From a virus, in IMG/VR virus record IMGVR_UViG_3300044639_000652, positions 1 to 36,711 of that record: a DNA stretch of 36,711 bases; one strand, given 5' to 3'. This document shows positions 29,942 to 36,711 of this stretch, one piece after another. How positions within the stretch are numbered: position 1 is the first letter of the stretch; each line of letters starts with the position of its first letter. The position numbers and the translations under genes were made by a program. The notes beneath the pieces were generated by a model. It made no database searches. It was given only the letters and a program-made list of their open reading frames with translations, and was not told the DNA's origin.

Positions 29942-30946
29942 ATGGCCTCATTAGCAGAAATTCGTGCCCGTATCGCGGCACAAGAAAATAAGTCAACTGG
30001 TTCAAGCAACCAACAATCTGACAACTCAATCTACCCCCACTGGAATATGGACGAAGGTACTACAGCTACTTTACGTTTGTTGCCAGACGCAGATAGTAAG
30101 AATACTTTCTTCTGGGTAGAACGTCAAATCATCAAACTACCATTCAATGGTGTTAAAGGTGATCCAAACGTAAAACAAATTCAAGTACAAGTACCTTGCG
30201 TTGAAATGTACAATGACGGATCAACATGTCCAGTATTGGCAGAAGTTCGCCCCTGGTATAAAGACGAAAGTTTGAAAGAAATGGCAAACAAGTATTGGAA
30301 GAAACGTAGTTATCTATTCCAAGGTTTTGTTCGTCAAAATCCACTAGGTGATGACAAGCAACCTGCGAATCCAATTCGTAGATTTGTTATCAGTCCACAA
30401 ATCTTTACAATCATCAAATCAAGTTTGATGGACCCTGAGATGGAAGAATTGCCAACTGACTATATGCGTGGTCTTGACTTCAACGTTAAGAAAACAAGTA
30501 AAGGTGGTTATGCAGATTACTCAACAAGTAATTGGGCACGTAAAGAAAGTGCATTGACCGAAGCAGAAATGGCAGCGATTGAAGCACATGGTTTGTTCAA
30601 TATGTCTGATTTCTTGCCTAAGAAGCCAGGTGAAGCAGAACTACGCATTATCAAAGAAATGTTTGAGGCAAGCGTAGATGGACAACCTTACGACAATGAA
30701 CGTTGGGGTAATTATTATAGACCATATGGTCTTGACGCTCCTAGTGGGTCAAATGCGGCAGCAACACAAGCGCCTGCTGATACCAGCGCCCCCGCATCAG
30801 CACCCGTTGTAGAGTCAGCACCGTGGTCAGATGATGAGCCAGAAGCGGCTTCAACACCGATCACAGTTCCAAAAGCAACTCCTAGTAGTGATAAGGCACA
30901 GGACATTCTAGCAATGATTCGTGCCCGTCAAACTAAAACTGCTTAA
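29942..30946 (+). CDS. 32: Single-stranded DNA-binding protein, T4 gp32 type (334 aa)
   Basis: Coats single-stranded DNA in replication and recombination and loads UvsX with UvsY. The N-terminal segment ASLAEIRARIAAQENK is basic/helical as for cooperative binding. The core holds YPHWNMDEGTTATLRLLPDA, FFWVERQIIKLPFNG and RRFVISPQIFTIIKSS, typical of gp32-like OB folds. Only two cysteines (C86, C96) remain in the region where T4 has a His-Cys3 zinc site, so zinc binding is probably lost or changed. The C-terminal tail contains an acidic stretch (WSDDEPEAAS) after Ala/Pro-rich linker, as in the T4 protein-interaction domain. TAAGGAGA precedes the ATG. First gene of the recombination module. Confidence 0.92.
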   Translation: MASLAEIRARIAAQENKSTGSSNQQSDNSIYPHWNMDEGTTATLRLLPDADSKNTFFWVERQIIKLPFNGVKGDPNVKQIQVQVPCVEMYNDGSTCPVLAEVRPWYKDESLKEMANKYWKKRSYLFQGFVRQNPLGDDKQPANPIRRFVISPQIFTIIKSSLMDPEMEELPTDYMRGLDFNVKKTSKGGYADYSTSNWARKESALTEAEMAAIEAHGLFNMSDFLPKKPGEAELRIIKEMFEASVDGQPYDNERWGNYYRPYGLDAPSGSNAAATQAPADTSAPASAPVVESAPWSDDEPEAASTPITVPKATPSSDKAQDILAMIRARQTKTA

Positions 30947-30953
30947 ATGAAAT

Positions 30954-30973
30954 GGGAGAGGGAAACCTCTCCC
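30954..30973 (+). terminator. Strong GAAA-loop hairpin after gp32 gene
   Basis: GGGAGAGG pairs with CCTCTCCC in a perfect 8-bp stem capped by GAAA, a stable GNRA loop. It is followed by TATTAAGGAG rather than a T run, so it is more likely an mRNA-stabilising or partial attenuation element than a full terminator. Confidence 0.6.
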
Positions 30974-30988
30974 TATTAAGGAGAAGTT

Positions 30989-31234
30989 ATGACACTACCA
31001 GATGAAAGATACCGAGCCATTAAGCAAGGTAAAAAATTATTGGAAGAACTATGCGACCCTGGCAAAACACCCAGAGTTCCTAGTATAGTTCGTGACCGCG
31101 CAAGAGCGGCATTGAGACATTATCCCCTTGACTATGAATTAGATGCAATTGCGGATAATTGTCCCGAGTTACTTGATAAACAACCGTTTAGCGTGTATAC
31201 TAATGGAAAGATGATTGGAGATAAAATTGGGTAA
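30989..31234 (+). CDS. BPSL0761 family protein (81 aa)
   Basis: Pattern TLPDERYRAIKQGKKLLEEL, then RVPSIVRDRARAALRHYPLD, matches the short BPSL0761 family (PDERxRA ... RVPxxVRxxA ... LRHYP), which I know from beta- and gammaproteobacterial genomes and mobile elements; no function is established. This copy has about 30 extra C-terminal residues with CPELLDKQPFSVYTNG. It lies between gp32 and uvsX, and its last codons overlap the UvsX start, so it is made together with the recombination proteins. AAGGAG precedes the ATG. Confidence 0.78.
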   Translation: MTLPDERYRAIKQGKKLLEELCDPGKTPRVPSIVRDRARAALRHYPLDYELDAIADNCPELLDKQPFSVYTNGKMIGDKIG

Positions 31235-32291
31235 GCCATTCGACGTAAGTAAATTTAGAAAAGAAATAACAAAAAGTATAGAAGGATTAAGCATTGGATT
31301 TAACGACCCAACTGATTGGATTAACACAGGAAATTACGCACTTAACTATCTTATTAGTGGTGATTTTAATAAAGGTGTACCATTGGGCAAAGTTACTGTA
31401 TTTGCTGGAGAGTCAGGTTCTGGGAAAAGTTTTATCTGTTCTGGGAACTTGGTACGCCATGCTCAACAACAAGGTATCTTTGTTGTACTCATTGATTCGG
31501 AAAACGCATTAGATGAGAAATGGTTACACGCCTTAGGTGTTGATACCTCAGAAAGTAAACTATTAAAACTAAACATGGCTATGATTGATGATGTAGCCAA
31601 GACAATCAGTAAATTTGTGACTGATTATAAAACACTCCCGCAAGAAGACAGACCTAAAGTATTGTTTGTCATTGATAGCTTGGGAATGTTATTGACTCCA
31701 ACTGATGTAAATCAGTTTGAGGCAGGTGATATGAAGGGCGACATGGGTCGTAAGCCTAAAGCATTGGCTGCACTTGTTCGTAACTCTGTTAACATGTTCG
31801 GTAGTTTGAACATTGGTATGGTTGCAACTAATCATACATATGCAAGTCAGGATATGTTTGATCCAGATGACAAAGTATCAGGTGGTCAAGGCTTTGTGTA
31901 CGCAAGTAGTATTCTTGTTGCTATGAAGAAACTCAAACTCAAAGAAGATGAAGATGGTAACAAAGTCTCAGAAGTAAAAGGTATTCGTGCCGCATGTAAG
32001 ATTATGAAAACACGATATTCTAAACCTTTTGAAACATTACAGATTAAGATTCCATACGAAACCGGTATGAACCCGTATAGCGGTCTGCTTGATTTGTTTG
32101 AGAAGAACGAACTCTTAACTAAAGAAGGTAATCGTTTATCATATACAACTGATGACGGAGAAATATTAAAGATGTTCCGTAAAGGTTGGGAGTCAAATGA
32201 AGGTGGTTGCTTAGATAAAGTCATGGAAGAGTTTAGCAAAAATCATGGAAAAAAGCTAAGTACTGAAGCAACAGAGGAGCCTGAAGAATGA
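31227..32291 (+). CDS. uvsX: UvsX-type RecA recombinase (354 aa)
   Basis: Strand-exchange ATPase for recombination-dependent replication and repair. Walker A GESGSGKS at residues 61-68 (numbered from the start used here), Walker B VLFVID at 145-150, SENALDEKWL after the second strand, and loop regions FEAGDMKGDMGRKPKALAAL and ATNHTYASQDMFDPDDKVSG as in UvsX/RecA. I use TTG 31227 as start because GGAG at 31217-31220 sits six bases before it; a TTG 12 bases earlier lacks such a site. It overlaps the end of the BPSL0761-type gene, and the following gene by ATGA. Length fits T4 UvsX (about 390) minus part of the C-terminus. Confidence 0.93.
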   Translation: MGKPFDVSKFRKEITKSIEGLSIGFNDPTDWINTGNYALNYLISGDFNKGVPLGKVTVFAGESGSGKSFICSGNLVRHAQQQGIFVVLIDSENALDEKWLHALGVDTSESKLLKLNMAMIDDVAKTISKFVTDYKTLPQEDRPKVLFVIDSLGMLLTPTDVNQFEAGDMKGDMGRKPKALAALVRNSVNMFGSLNIGMVATNHTYASQDMFDPDDKVSGGQGFVYASSILVAMKKLKLKEDEDGNKVSEVKGIRAACKIMKTRYSKPFETLQIKIPYETGMNPYSGLLDLFEKNELLTKEGNRLSYTTDDGEILKMFRKGWESNEGGCLDKVMEEFSKNHGKKLSTEATEEPEE

Positions 32292-32530
32292 AACTAGATT
32301 TGATTGCCGAAGTTTGGGATGCATTACGTGACCATATTGATTTGATTGATCGCGGTGATGCCGCAGATACATTAGTCAATTTGTTGATTGATAACAATTA
32401 TGAGGTCGATGAAATTAAAGATACCTTTAAGGACAAAGATATCACTACCGCGTTAAAAGGTTATGCTGAACAGCATTTCCAAGATGAAGAATACGAAGAA
32501 GAAGAACAAGATACCGACGAGTGGGATTAA
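32288..32530 (+). CDS. Small acidic protein between uvsX and uvsY (80 aa)
   Basis: 80 residues starting MKLDLIAEVWDALRDHIDLI, predicted as a small helical bundle, then a very acidic end (DEEYEEEEQDTDEWD). No family assigned. It overlaps UvsX by ATGA and directly abuts UvsY. The acidic tail could mimic DNA or bind the basic face of recombination proteins; this is inferred from charge and position only. I recall small acidic genes next to uvsX in other T4-like phages. Confidence 0.75.
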   Translation: MKLDLIAEVWDALRDHIDLIDRGDAADTLVNLLIDNNYEVDEIKDTFKDKDITTALKGYAEQHFQDEEYEEEEQDTDEWD

Positions 32531-32986
32531 ATGAATTGGTATACCCGTATTAGCAGTGACCTAACTGTAATACCGGATTTCATATCTCAATATGAAATAG
32601 AATTAAGTTCAGCAAAAAGTGATGTTAAGATTTACGGTAACGTAGAAAAGAACATCGCGGCCTTGCCCGGCGTTACGGAACATAGGTTCAATCAACTTCA
32701 AGAAATTGAAGCAGTATTAAATTACCTAAATATTCAATTACGGAAAATTCGCCGAAAACATTTTCAAAAATATTTAGAAGCGTATAATAGAGCATTGACA
32801 AGCCGTGATGCAGAAAAGTATGTAGACGGCGAAGATGAAGTGATTGACTACGAAACCTTAATTAACGAAGTAGCATATTTGCGTAATCGTTGGTTAGGTA
32901 TTATGAAGGGTCTTGAAGCCAAGCAATGGCAGATGGGACATATCGTGCGTTTACGCACAGCAGGAATGGAAGATATTTCAATATGA
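32531..32986 (+). CDS. uvsY: UvsY-type recombination mediator (151 aa)
   Basis: Loads UvsX on gp32-covered single-stranded DNA. The core KIRRKHFQKYLEAYNRALTS followed by RDAEKYVDGEDEVIDYETLI is characteristic of UvsY, and the protein is almost all helical with a basic middle. Length fits (T4 UvsY 137). The C-terminal VAYLRNRWLGIMKGLEAKQW matches the region for hexamer formation. It starts on ATG directly after the TAA of the acidic gene (TTAAATG) and ends overlapping the next gene by ATGA. Together with gp32 and UvsX it completes the presynaptic set. Confidence 0.9.
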   Translation: MNWYTRISSDLTVIPDFISQYEIELSSAKSDVKIYGNVEKNIAALPGVTEHRFNQLQEIEAVLNYLNIQLRKIRRKHFQKYLEAYNRALTSRDAEKYVDGEDEVIDYETLINEVAYLRNRWLGIMKGLEAKQWQMGHIVRLRTAGMEDISI

Positions 32987-33816
32987 GTTATTCAAATATA
33001 ACATCAAATAATTTTGTTAACCTTAGCCCAGTTAGTTTAACAAATACATCACTTACACCTAAACAGTTACACGCAATTCAACCTTTGGCTCAGTTAAATG
33101 GATCATTTATGTTTTCTTCGGAAAACAATTTGCATCCTCATGTCAAAAAGTATGAAGTATATGAAACACCAACTGATGTACTAGCATTAAGTGTTGCTTG
33201 GAAAAGACTACGTGATAATGGTCACTCAGGTATAGGCAAGCTATTACAGGATGAATTGTTTAGTAAGGTCGCCGATGCCGATATTGAAATGGCTAAGAAA
33301 ATTCGTGACTACTACAGTAAAAAAATTATGATGTTAACATTGCGAAATGACAATCCGAATATGACCGCATATCGTAAGGATCTAAACACATTTGTACATG
33401 GTGATGGTCGTATGGTTAGAGAAAACATGTTAGGCTTAGCATACTATCTACCTATATTTTATGAGTACGATGTTAACATTGATGAAGTTCGGTGTGCAGT
33501 TGATGCAAATCAAAACTTTAAAAAATTAGACAAAGAAAACAAGCCTAAACTATTGAAACTTTCTGTAGAATTGCAACCATTGAAGATGATAGTTAGAAAA
33601 ACTAAACGAATTACTACTAATCAATATTGGCTCAAGGATCTTAAGCTAAATGCTGGTGTACTAATTAGTATTCAACTTAGTAATCCTTTAGAACATATTT
33701 GGAATGATATGTTTCTTAATACAAAAGTACTACAAGTTAATGGTTCTTTTTGTAGACGCACAATAGACAATTTTGAATACTTTAGTGTTGATAAATGGCA
33801 TCTAGCAAAAGGTTGA
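32983..33816 (+). CDS. Hypothetical protein after uvsY (277 aa)
   Basis: I start it at ATG 32983 (SYSNITSNNFVNLSPVSLTN), which overlaps UvsY by ATGA like its neighbours; an earlier in-frame start inside uvsY would give a 57-base overlap with no ribosome site. The first 45 residues look disordered (Ser/Thr/Asn), followed by an alpha/beta domain with TPTDVLALSVAWKRLRDNGH, YSKKIMMLTLRN and VHGDGRMVRENMLGLAYYLP. The C-terminal third is Lys-rich with strand pattern. No family recognised. The stop lies within the -35 box of the next early promoter. It may belong to the replication/recombination module by position. Confidence 0.75.
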   Translation: MSYSNITSNNFVNLSPVSLTNTSLTPKQLHAIQPLAQLNGSFMFSSENNLHPHVKKYEVYETPTDVLALSVAWKRLRDNGHSGIGKLLQDELFSKVADADIEMAKKIRDYYSKKIMMLTLRNDNPNMTAYRKDLNTFVHGDGRMVRENMLGLAYYLPIFYEYDVNIDEVRCAVDANQNFKKLDKENKPKLLKLSVELQPLKMIVRKTKRITTNQYWLKDLKLNAGVLISIQLSNPLEHIWNDMFLNTKVLQVNGSFCRRTIDNFEYFSVDKWHLAKG

Positions 33817-33841
33817 CATTAAATCACTTTGGCTATATAAT
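33813..33841 (+). promoter_or_regulatory. Early-type promoter for the 55-residue gene
   Basis: TTGACA at 33813-33818, 17-base spacer beginning TTAAATCA, TATAAT at 33836-33841. Same extended consensus as at 10805, 11304, 12514 and 34044. Confidence 0.85.
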
Positions 33842-33870
33842 ACATGTATTGATTGATTAAAGGAACTCTA

Positions 33871-34038
33871 ATGAAATTGGAAACCGCTCTCAACGTGATA
33901 GCTAAAGAAGGTAAATTTTTAGGATTGACCTCTTTTGCAATGATGCAATTCATAGCAAAGAATCCTTTGGCACAACCTAAAAAGACATTAGAAGCCTTTA
34001 AGGTTGTAAAAGAAAGTACTACAAATACATTTGCATAA
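33871..34038 (+). CDS. Small protein of early-promoter unit (55 aa)
   Basis: 55 residues starting MKLETALNVIAKEGKFLGLT. ATG 33871 is chosen because AAAGGA sits seven bases upstream; an in-frame TTG 18 bases earlier has none. It looks like two amphipathic helices joined by a turn (FAMMQFIAKNPL) with a Lys-rich C-terminal part. No family recognised. It has its own strong early promoter and is followed by another such promoter for the AAA+ gene, so it is expressed with the ATPase/protease group. It could be a regulator or adaptor for these ATPases; this is inferred from co-regulation only. Confidence 0.68.
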   Translation: MKLETALNVIAKEGKFLGLTSFAMMQFIAKNPLAQPKKTLEAFKVVKESTTNTFA

Positions 34039-34043
34039 AACGG

Positions 34044-34072
34044 TTGACAATAAATCAACTAGGGTGTATAAT
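34044..34072 (+). promoter_or_regulatory. Early-type promoter for the second AAA+ gene
   Basis: TTGACA at 34044-34049, 17-base spacer beginning ATAAATCA, TATAAT at 34067-34072. The leader is about 25 bases with AGGAG at 34095-34099. Confidence 0.88.
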
Positions 34073-34104
34073 TGTATTTTTCAGTGACTAATATAGGAGT
34101 TTAA

Positions 34105-35115
34105 ATGTCTACTGTTCGCATTGTTTCTGGCACATATCGCAATCAGCCGATTGCTAATCAAGTGTTCACATTGGTGAAAGGGTATCAAACAGGTACGAAA
34201 GGTGGGTTTGTTACAGTGAAAAATGAAGGTCAATTCCCGGGACGTAGTGGTCTTATCAGGGTTAATGTTGATACGCAAAATGATTTGCAATTTGTGTCAG
34301 GCACTGAGCCTGTTGTTGCAGTTGAACCAGAGGTTACTGAGTCTGAGGTAGAGGCAATGGATCGCATTGCTAGCCGATTCAATGTGCTTGATGAAATGAG
34401 TGCCGCATGTATTGCAGGCAACATTCGTGCTATGATTGTGTCAGGTCCCCCTGGAGTCGGCAAATCACACGGTGTCTCTTTGCAAATGGAAAAAGCAAGT
34501 TTGTTTGATAAAATTGCAGGCAAGCGTCCTCGCTTTGACATTGTGAAAGGCGCAATGTCAGGTATTGGTTTGTTCTCTAAACTGTACAAATATTCTGACA
34601 GTAAGAATGTTTTGGTCTTTGATGACTGCGACATTTGGGAAGACCCTGATGCATTGAATGTGTTGAAAGGTGCTTTGGATTCAGGCAAAACTCGCCGAAT
34701 CAGTTGGAACAAAGACAGTCGCATTTTGCGTGAAGAAGGTATCCCTAATACTTTCAACTTCAATGGCTCGGTGATCTTTATCACTAACTTGAATTTTGCT
34801 GACCGTCGTAGCAACAAAATCAAGGCTCACTTGGATGCATTGCAAAGTCGTTGTCACTATCTGGACCTCACTATCAACAGTGAACGTGACAAAATGTTGC
34901 GTATCAAGCAGGTTCATCGTGATGCTGATGGCGGTCTGTTTGCTGACTATGATTTATCCGATGAACAATCATCGGATGTTATGAGTTACATGTGGGACAA
35001 TCACAACAAATTGCGTGAAGTGTCCTTGCGTATGGCATTGAAGGTTGCAGACTTGGTCAAGATTAGTCCGAGCAATTGGCAGAATCTTGCTAAGGCAACT
35101 TGCATGAAAGTTTAA
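34105..35115 (+). CDS. AAA+ ATPase with N-terminal beta domain (336 aa)
   Basis: Residues 1-65 form a small beta-type domain (VRIVSGTYRNQPIANQVFTL, FPGRSGLIRVNV), then an acidic linker, then an AAA+ module: Walker A SGPPGVGKSHG (P-loop 114-121), Walker B VLVFDDCD (169-176), sensor-1 Asn in IFITNLNF and an Arg-rich segment DALQSRCHYLDL that may give the Arg finger. The C-terminal lid has REVSLRMALKVADLVK. It is not a clamp loader or helicase that I can name. It carries the same early promoter as the MoxR and SprT-like genes 22 kb away. It ends before a strong terminator. The target is unknown; a remodelling ATPase acting on a host or phage complex early in infection is the broad inference. Confidence 0.88.
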   Translation: MSTVRIVSGTYRNQPIANQVFTLVKGYQTGTKGGFVTVKNEGQFPGRSGLIRVNVDTQNDLQFVSGTEPVVAVEPEVTESEVEAMDRIASRFNVLDEMSAACIAGNIRAMIVSGPPGVGKSHGVSLQMEKASLFDKIAGKRPRFDIVKGAMSGIGLFSKLYKYSDSKNVLVFDDCDIWEDPDALNVLKGALDSGKTRRISWNKDSRILREEGIPNTFNFNGSVIFITNLNFADRRSNKIKAHLDALQSRCHYLDLTINSERDKMLRIKQVHRDADGGLFADYDLSDEQSSDVMSYMWDNHNKLREVSLRMALKVADLVKISPSNWQNLAKATCMKV

Positions 35116-35163
35116 CGCCGTGTGAAGGCCGGGGCAATGTCAATAAGTCCCCACCCTATTTTT

Positions 35164-35186
35164 GGAGACTACGGTCTCCTTTTTTT
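35164..35186 (+). terminator. Rho-independent terminator with TACG loop
   Basis: GGAGAC pairs with GTCTCC around TACG, a C(UNCG)G-type extra-stable loop, followed by seven T. It ends the AAA+ transcription unit about 48 bases after the stop codon. The 116-base gap holds nothing else clear apart from a late-type variant octamer. Confidence 0.92.
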
Positions 35187-35210
35187 GCCTTTGTGTTTGC
35201 TTTATCCATG

Positions 35211-35218
35211 CATAAGTA
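35211..35218 (+). promoter_or_regulatory. Variant late-type octamer CATAAGTA
   Basis: CATAAGTA followed by TTATAATAAC before the ATG at 35232. It has the same A-to-G change as the element at 20962. Without other support this is a weak call. Confidence 0.3.
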
Positions 35219-35231
35219 TTATAATAACTAG

Positions 35232-36266
35232 ATGATATCAAAACCGAAAACTAAAGAACAATTAATTTATTTTCTTGTATCAACAATAAAGTTAGGTACT
35301 TATGATAAAAGGTTCCTATCCAACTTAGAAACAATGCATTTGGTCAATAAAAAACCATTGACTACTAATCAAGCATCGTTGCTGGATAAGATTACATCTA
35401 GATATAAAAAACAAATAGAAAAATTAGAAATTCATGTTGATGAATTGTTAAACTTGCCGTGGGACAACATTCCTATTCCAAGTTTACCTCAATTCACCGA
35501 AGTGCATTTGTTATTGGTTGATGATGAATTGATTTTGCGTAGTCCATATAAAAAAGATTTTGTTTCTGAATTTAGAAATTTAGAAATAAATCCTATTTGG
35601 AATAGAGAAGATAGATTTTGGAGAATGCCAGCAAATAGTTATACACTAAAGGTCACTAAGGCATCTATTGAAAAACATTACACTAAAATTAATTACTGTG
35701 ACAATATAAACTCTATGTTGGATTCTACCTCTGTCTATGATGCAAAAATATGGAACCCTACATTCTGTTATGTAAATAACAACTTCTATGTAGTTGCCAC
35801 TTCAAATACATTGCAACAGGCTATAAAACATTTATCTTTTGAAATTGATATTGCGTTACTACCTAGATTGAAACGATCCGGAATCAATATTGATCAGTCT
35901 GTGATTGATGAATACTTAAACAAGTTTTCACAGGCAGAAATTGATTTTGCAATAAATGACATAGTTGAATTCAATTACCGAGATGAAAAATTAGTAGATT
36001 ATCTGTTACAGATAAAACCTGATCTGATTATATTGAATGAATCATTTAAGATAGGCTATCTACATAAGGCTAAGTCATTGATAGAAAATAAAATAACATG
36101 TGTTATTAGGAATAAAGATACACAGATACTCAGTGATATAAATCAATACGAATTTCCTGTACTGATAACTGGCAAGGTGGCCACAGCAAATTACGCATTA
36201 AAATATGCGTATGGCACCAGTAAAGTGATACACATAGTAAACAACGACCCGGTAACAATACAATGA
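35232..36266 (+). CDS. Hypothetical protein upstream of uvsW (344 aa)
   Basis: 344 residues starting MISKPKTKEQLIYFLVSTIK. The first 80 residues are helical with many Lys; the middle has strand-rich parts VHLLLVDDELILRSPYK and RFWRMPANSYTLKVTKAS, and the last third has a nucleotide-binding-like look, strand-helix-strand VDYLLQIKPDLIILNESFKI then NKITCVIRNKDTQIL and VLITGKVATANYALKYAYG, without a Walker A motif. It might be a degenerate helicase-type or regulator of UvsW; this is only inference. It overlaps UvsW by ATG/TGA (CAATGA). More AT-rich in codon use than the AAA+ gene before it. No ribosome site is evident. Confidence 0.72.
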   Translation: MISKPKTKEQLIYFLVSTIKLGTYDKRFLSNLETMHLVNKKPLTTNQASLLDKITSRYKKQIEKLEIHVDELLNLPWDNIPIPSLPQFTEVHLLLVDDELILRSPYKKDFVSEFRNLEINPIWNREDRFWRMPANSYTLKVTKASIEKHYTKINYCDNINSMLDSTSVYDAKIWNPTFCYVNNNFYVVATSNTLQQAIKHLSFEIDIALLPRLKRSGINIDQSVIDEYLNKFSQAEIDFAINDIVEFNYRDEKLVDYLLQIKPDLIILNESFKIGYLHKAKSLIENKITCVIRNKDTQILSDINQYEFPVLITGKVATANYALKYAYGTSKVIHIVNNDPVTIQ

Positions 36267-36711
36267 GAGAATGCAAACTAATAATTAAAGATGAAGTCAA
36301 TGTAAAGATTGAAGGCCTAGAACTAGGTGACCGCAAAGCATTGATGAAGAAATTTGAATATGAGAAGCCAGGCGCAAGGTATTTGCCAAGTGTCCGACTT
36401 GGTCGTTGGAATGGTAAAATCAGTTTCTTTAGTCTAGGTGGTAGTACATTTGTAAACCTATTACCAGAGATTCTCCCCATTCTAGATAGTGCAGGGTATG
36501 ACATTCAGTTGGAAGATTTGCGGACATACAGCACAACATTCAATTTTAAACAGATTGAAGAGGATACTTTTAGTCATTGTAGTTGGTCAAAAGGTCATCC
36601 TAAAGAAGGTGAGCCCGTTAAGTTTAGAGATTATCAACTTACCGTAGTAAACGAATTCTTAGCTAACCCTCAGTCAATACAAGAGGTAGCAACAGGCGCA
36701 GGCAAAACACT
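36264..36711 (+). CDS. uvsW: UvsW-type DNA/RNA helicase, N-terminal part (cut by window edge)
   Basis: Open from ATG 36264 to the window end, 149 codons visible. The N-terminal domain (FEYEKPGARYLPSVRLGRWN, GKISFFSLGG) matches the substrate-binding domain of T4 UvsW, which processes recombination intermediates and R-loops. The helicase part begins with FRDYQLTVVN, a Q-type motif, and motif I ATGAGKT at 143-149. The rest of the superfamily 2 core lies outside the window. It overlaps the preceding gene by ATGA. Together with gp32, UvsX and UvsY this puts the T4-type recombination set within about 7 kb. Confidence 0.9.

Noticed and set aside
34230-34823. 197-codon open frame on the minus strand opposite the second AAA+ gene
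   Set aside because: The plus-strand frame has intact Walker motifs, promoter, ribosome site and terminator; the opposite frame has none of these.
35132-35152. GGGG and CCCC arms after the second AAA+ gene as a possible hairpin
   Set aside because: Only a 4-bp stem with a 14-base loop; the TACG-loop hairpin just downstream is the clear terminator.
1-36711. tRNA genes, integrase, attachment sites or insertion sequences
   Set aside because: No cloverleaf-like sequence, transposase or recombinase motif, or terminal inverted repeat was seen on reading both strands.

Overview
The window looks like part of the genome of a large T4-like tailed phage (myovirus type) that infects a Gram-negative bacterium. 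Recognisable T4-type genes are the large terminase subunit, the gp32 single-stranded DNA-binding protein, UvsX, UvsY and the start of UvsW. A spanin-like pair (inner-membrane coiled-coil protein plus lipoprotein) indicates a host with an outer membrane. An 81-residue protein of the BPSL0761 type points weakly to a beta- or gammaproteobacterial host. The DNA is AT-rich and densely packed: there is no gene-free stretch over 300 bases, many genes overlap by ATGA, and I saw no tRNA, rRNA, CRISPR array, insertion sequence or integrase.

Layout. (1) 1-10767, minus strand: a late adhesin operon. It runs from a 1174-residue repeat fiber, through a 781-residue RCC1 propeller protein and a 910-residue repeat fiber, to three tandem small tail-tip proteins with paired His-x-His motifs, a Cys-containing 108-residue protein and a truncated gene. 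(2) 10840-13836, plus: a SprT-like metalloprotease, a MoxR-type AAA+ ATPase and a metallopeptidase-like/VWA protein, each with its own near-identical early promoter. (3) 13847-18133: small unknown proteins, thymidylate synthase and a sugar-nucleotide epimerase-like enzyme. (4) 18138-19705: spanin-like pair, then a secreted DNA/RNA endonuclease on the minus strand. (5) 19787-29799: late virion and packaging genes, including repeat-rich structural proteins, a protein with a ubiquitin-like domain, a methyltransferase, two small proteins with a capsid-targeting-like N-terminus and the terminase. (6) 29942-33816: recombination/replication module (gp32, BPSL0761-type, UvsX, acidic protein, UvsY, unknown). 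(7) 33871-35115: a 55-residue protein and a second AAA+ ATPase, both behind the same early-promoter type as region 2. (8) 35232-36711: unknown protein and the first part of UvsW.

Two promoter classes divide the window. Early-type promoters read TTGACA(A/T)TAAAT, then TATAAT/TATACT/TACAAT at an exact 17-nt spacing; five of them serve only the AAA+/peptidase/VWA genes and one 55-residue gene. Late-type promoters are T4-like TAAATA octamers in front of adhesin, structural, packaging and lysis genes. In several cases the octamer places the predicted transcription start on the ATG, so these transcripts may be leaderless. The most notable candidates for new biology are the promoter-defined AAA+/SprT/VWA regulon, the ubiquitin-like virion protein and the 14-repeat RCC1 tail protein.
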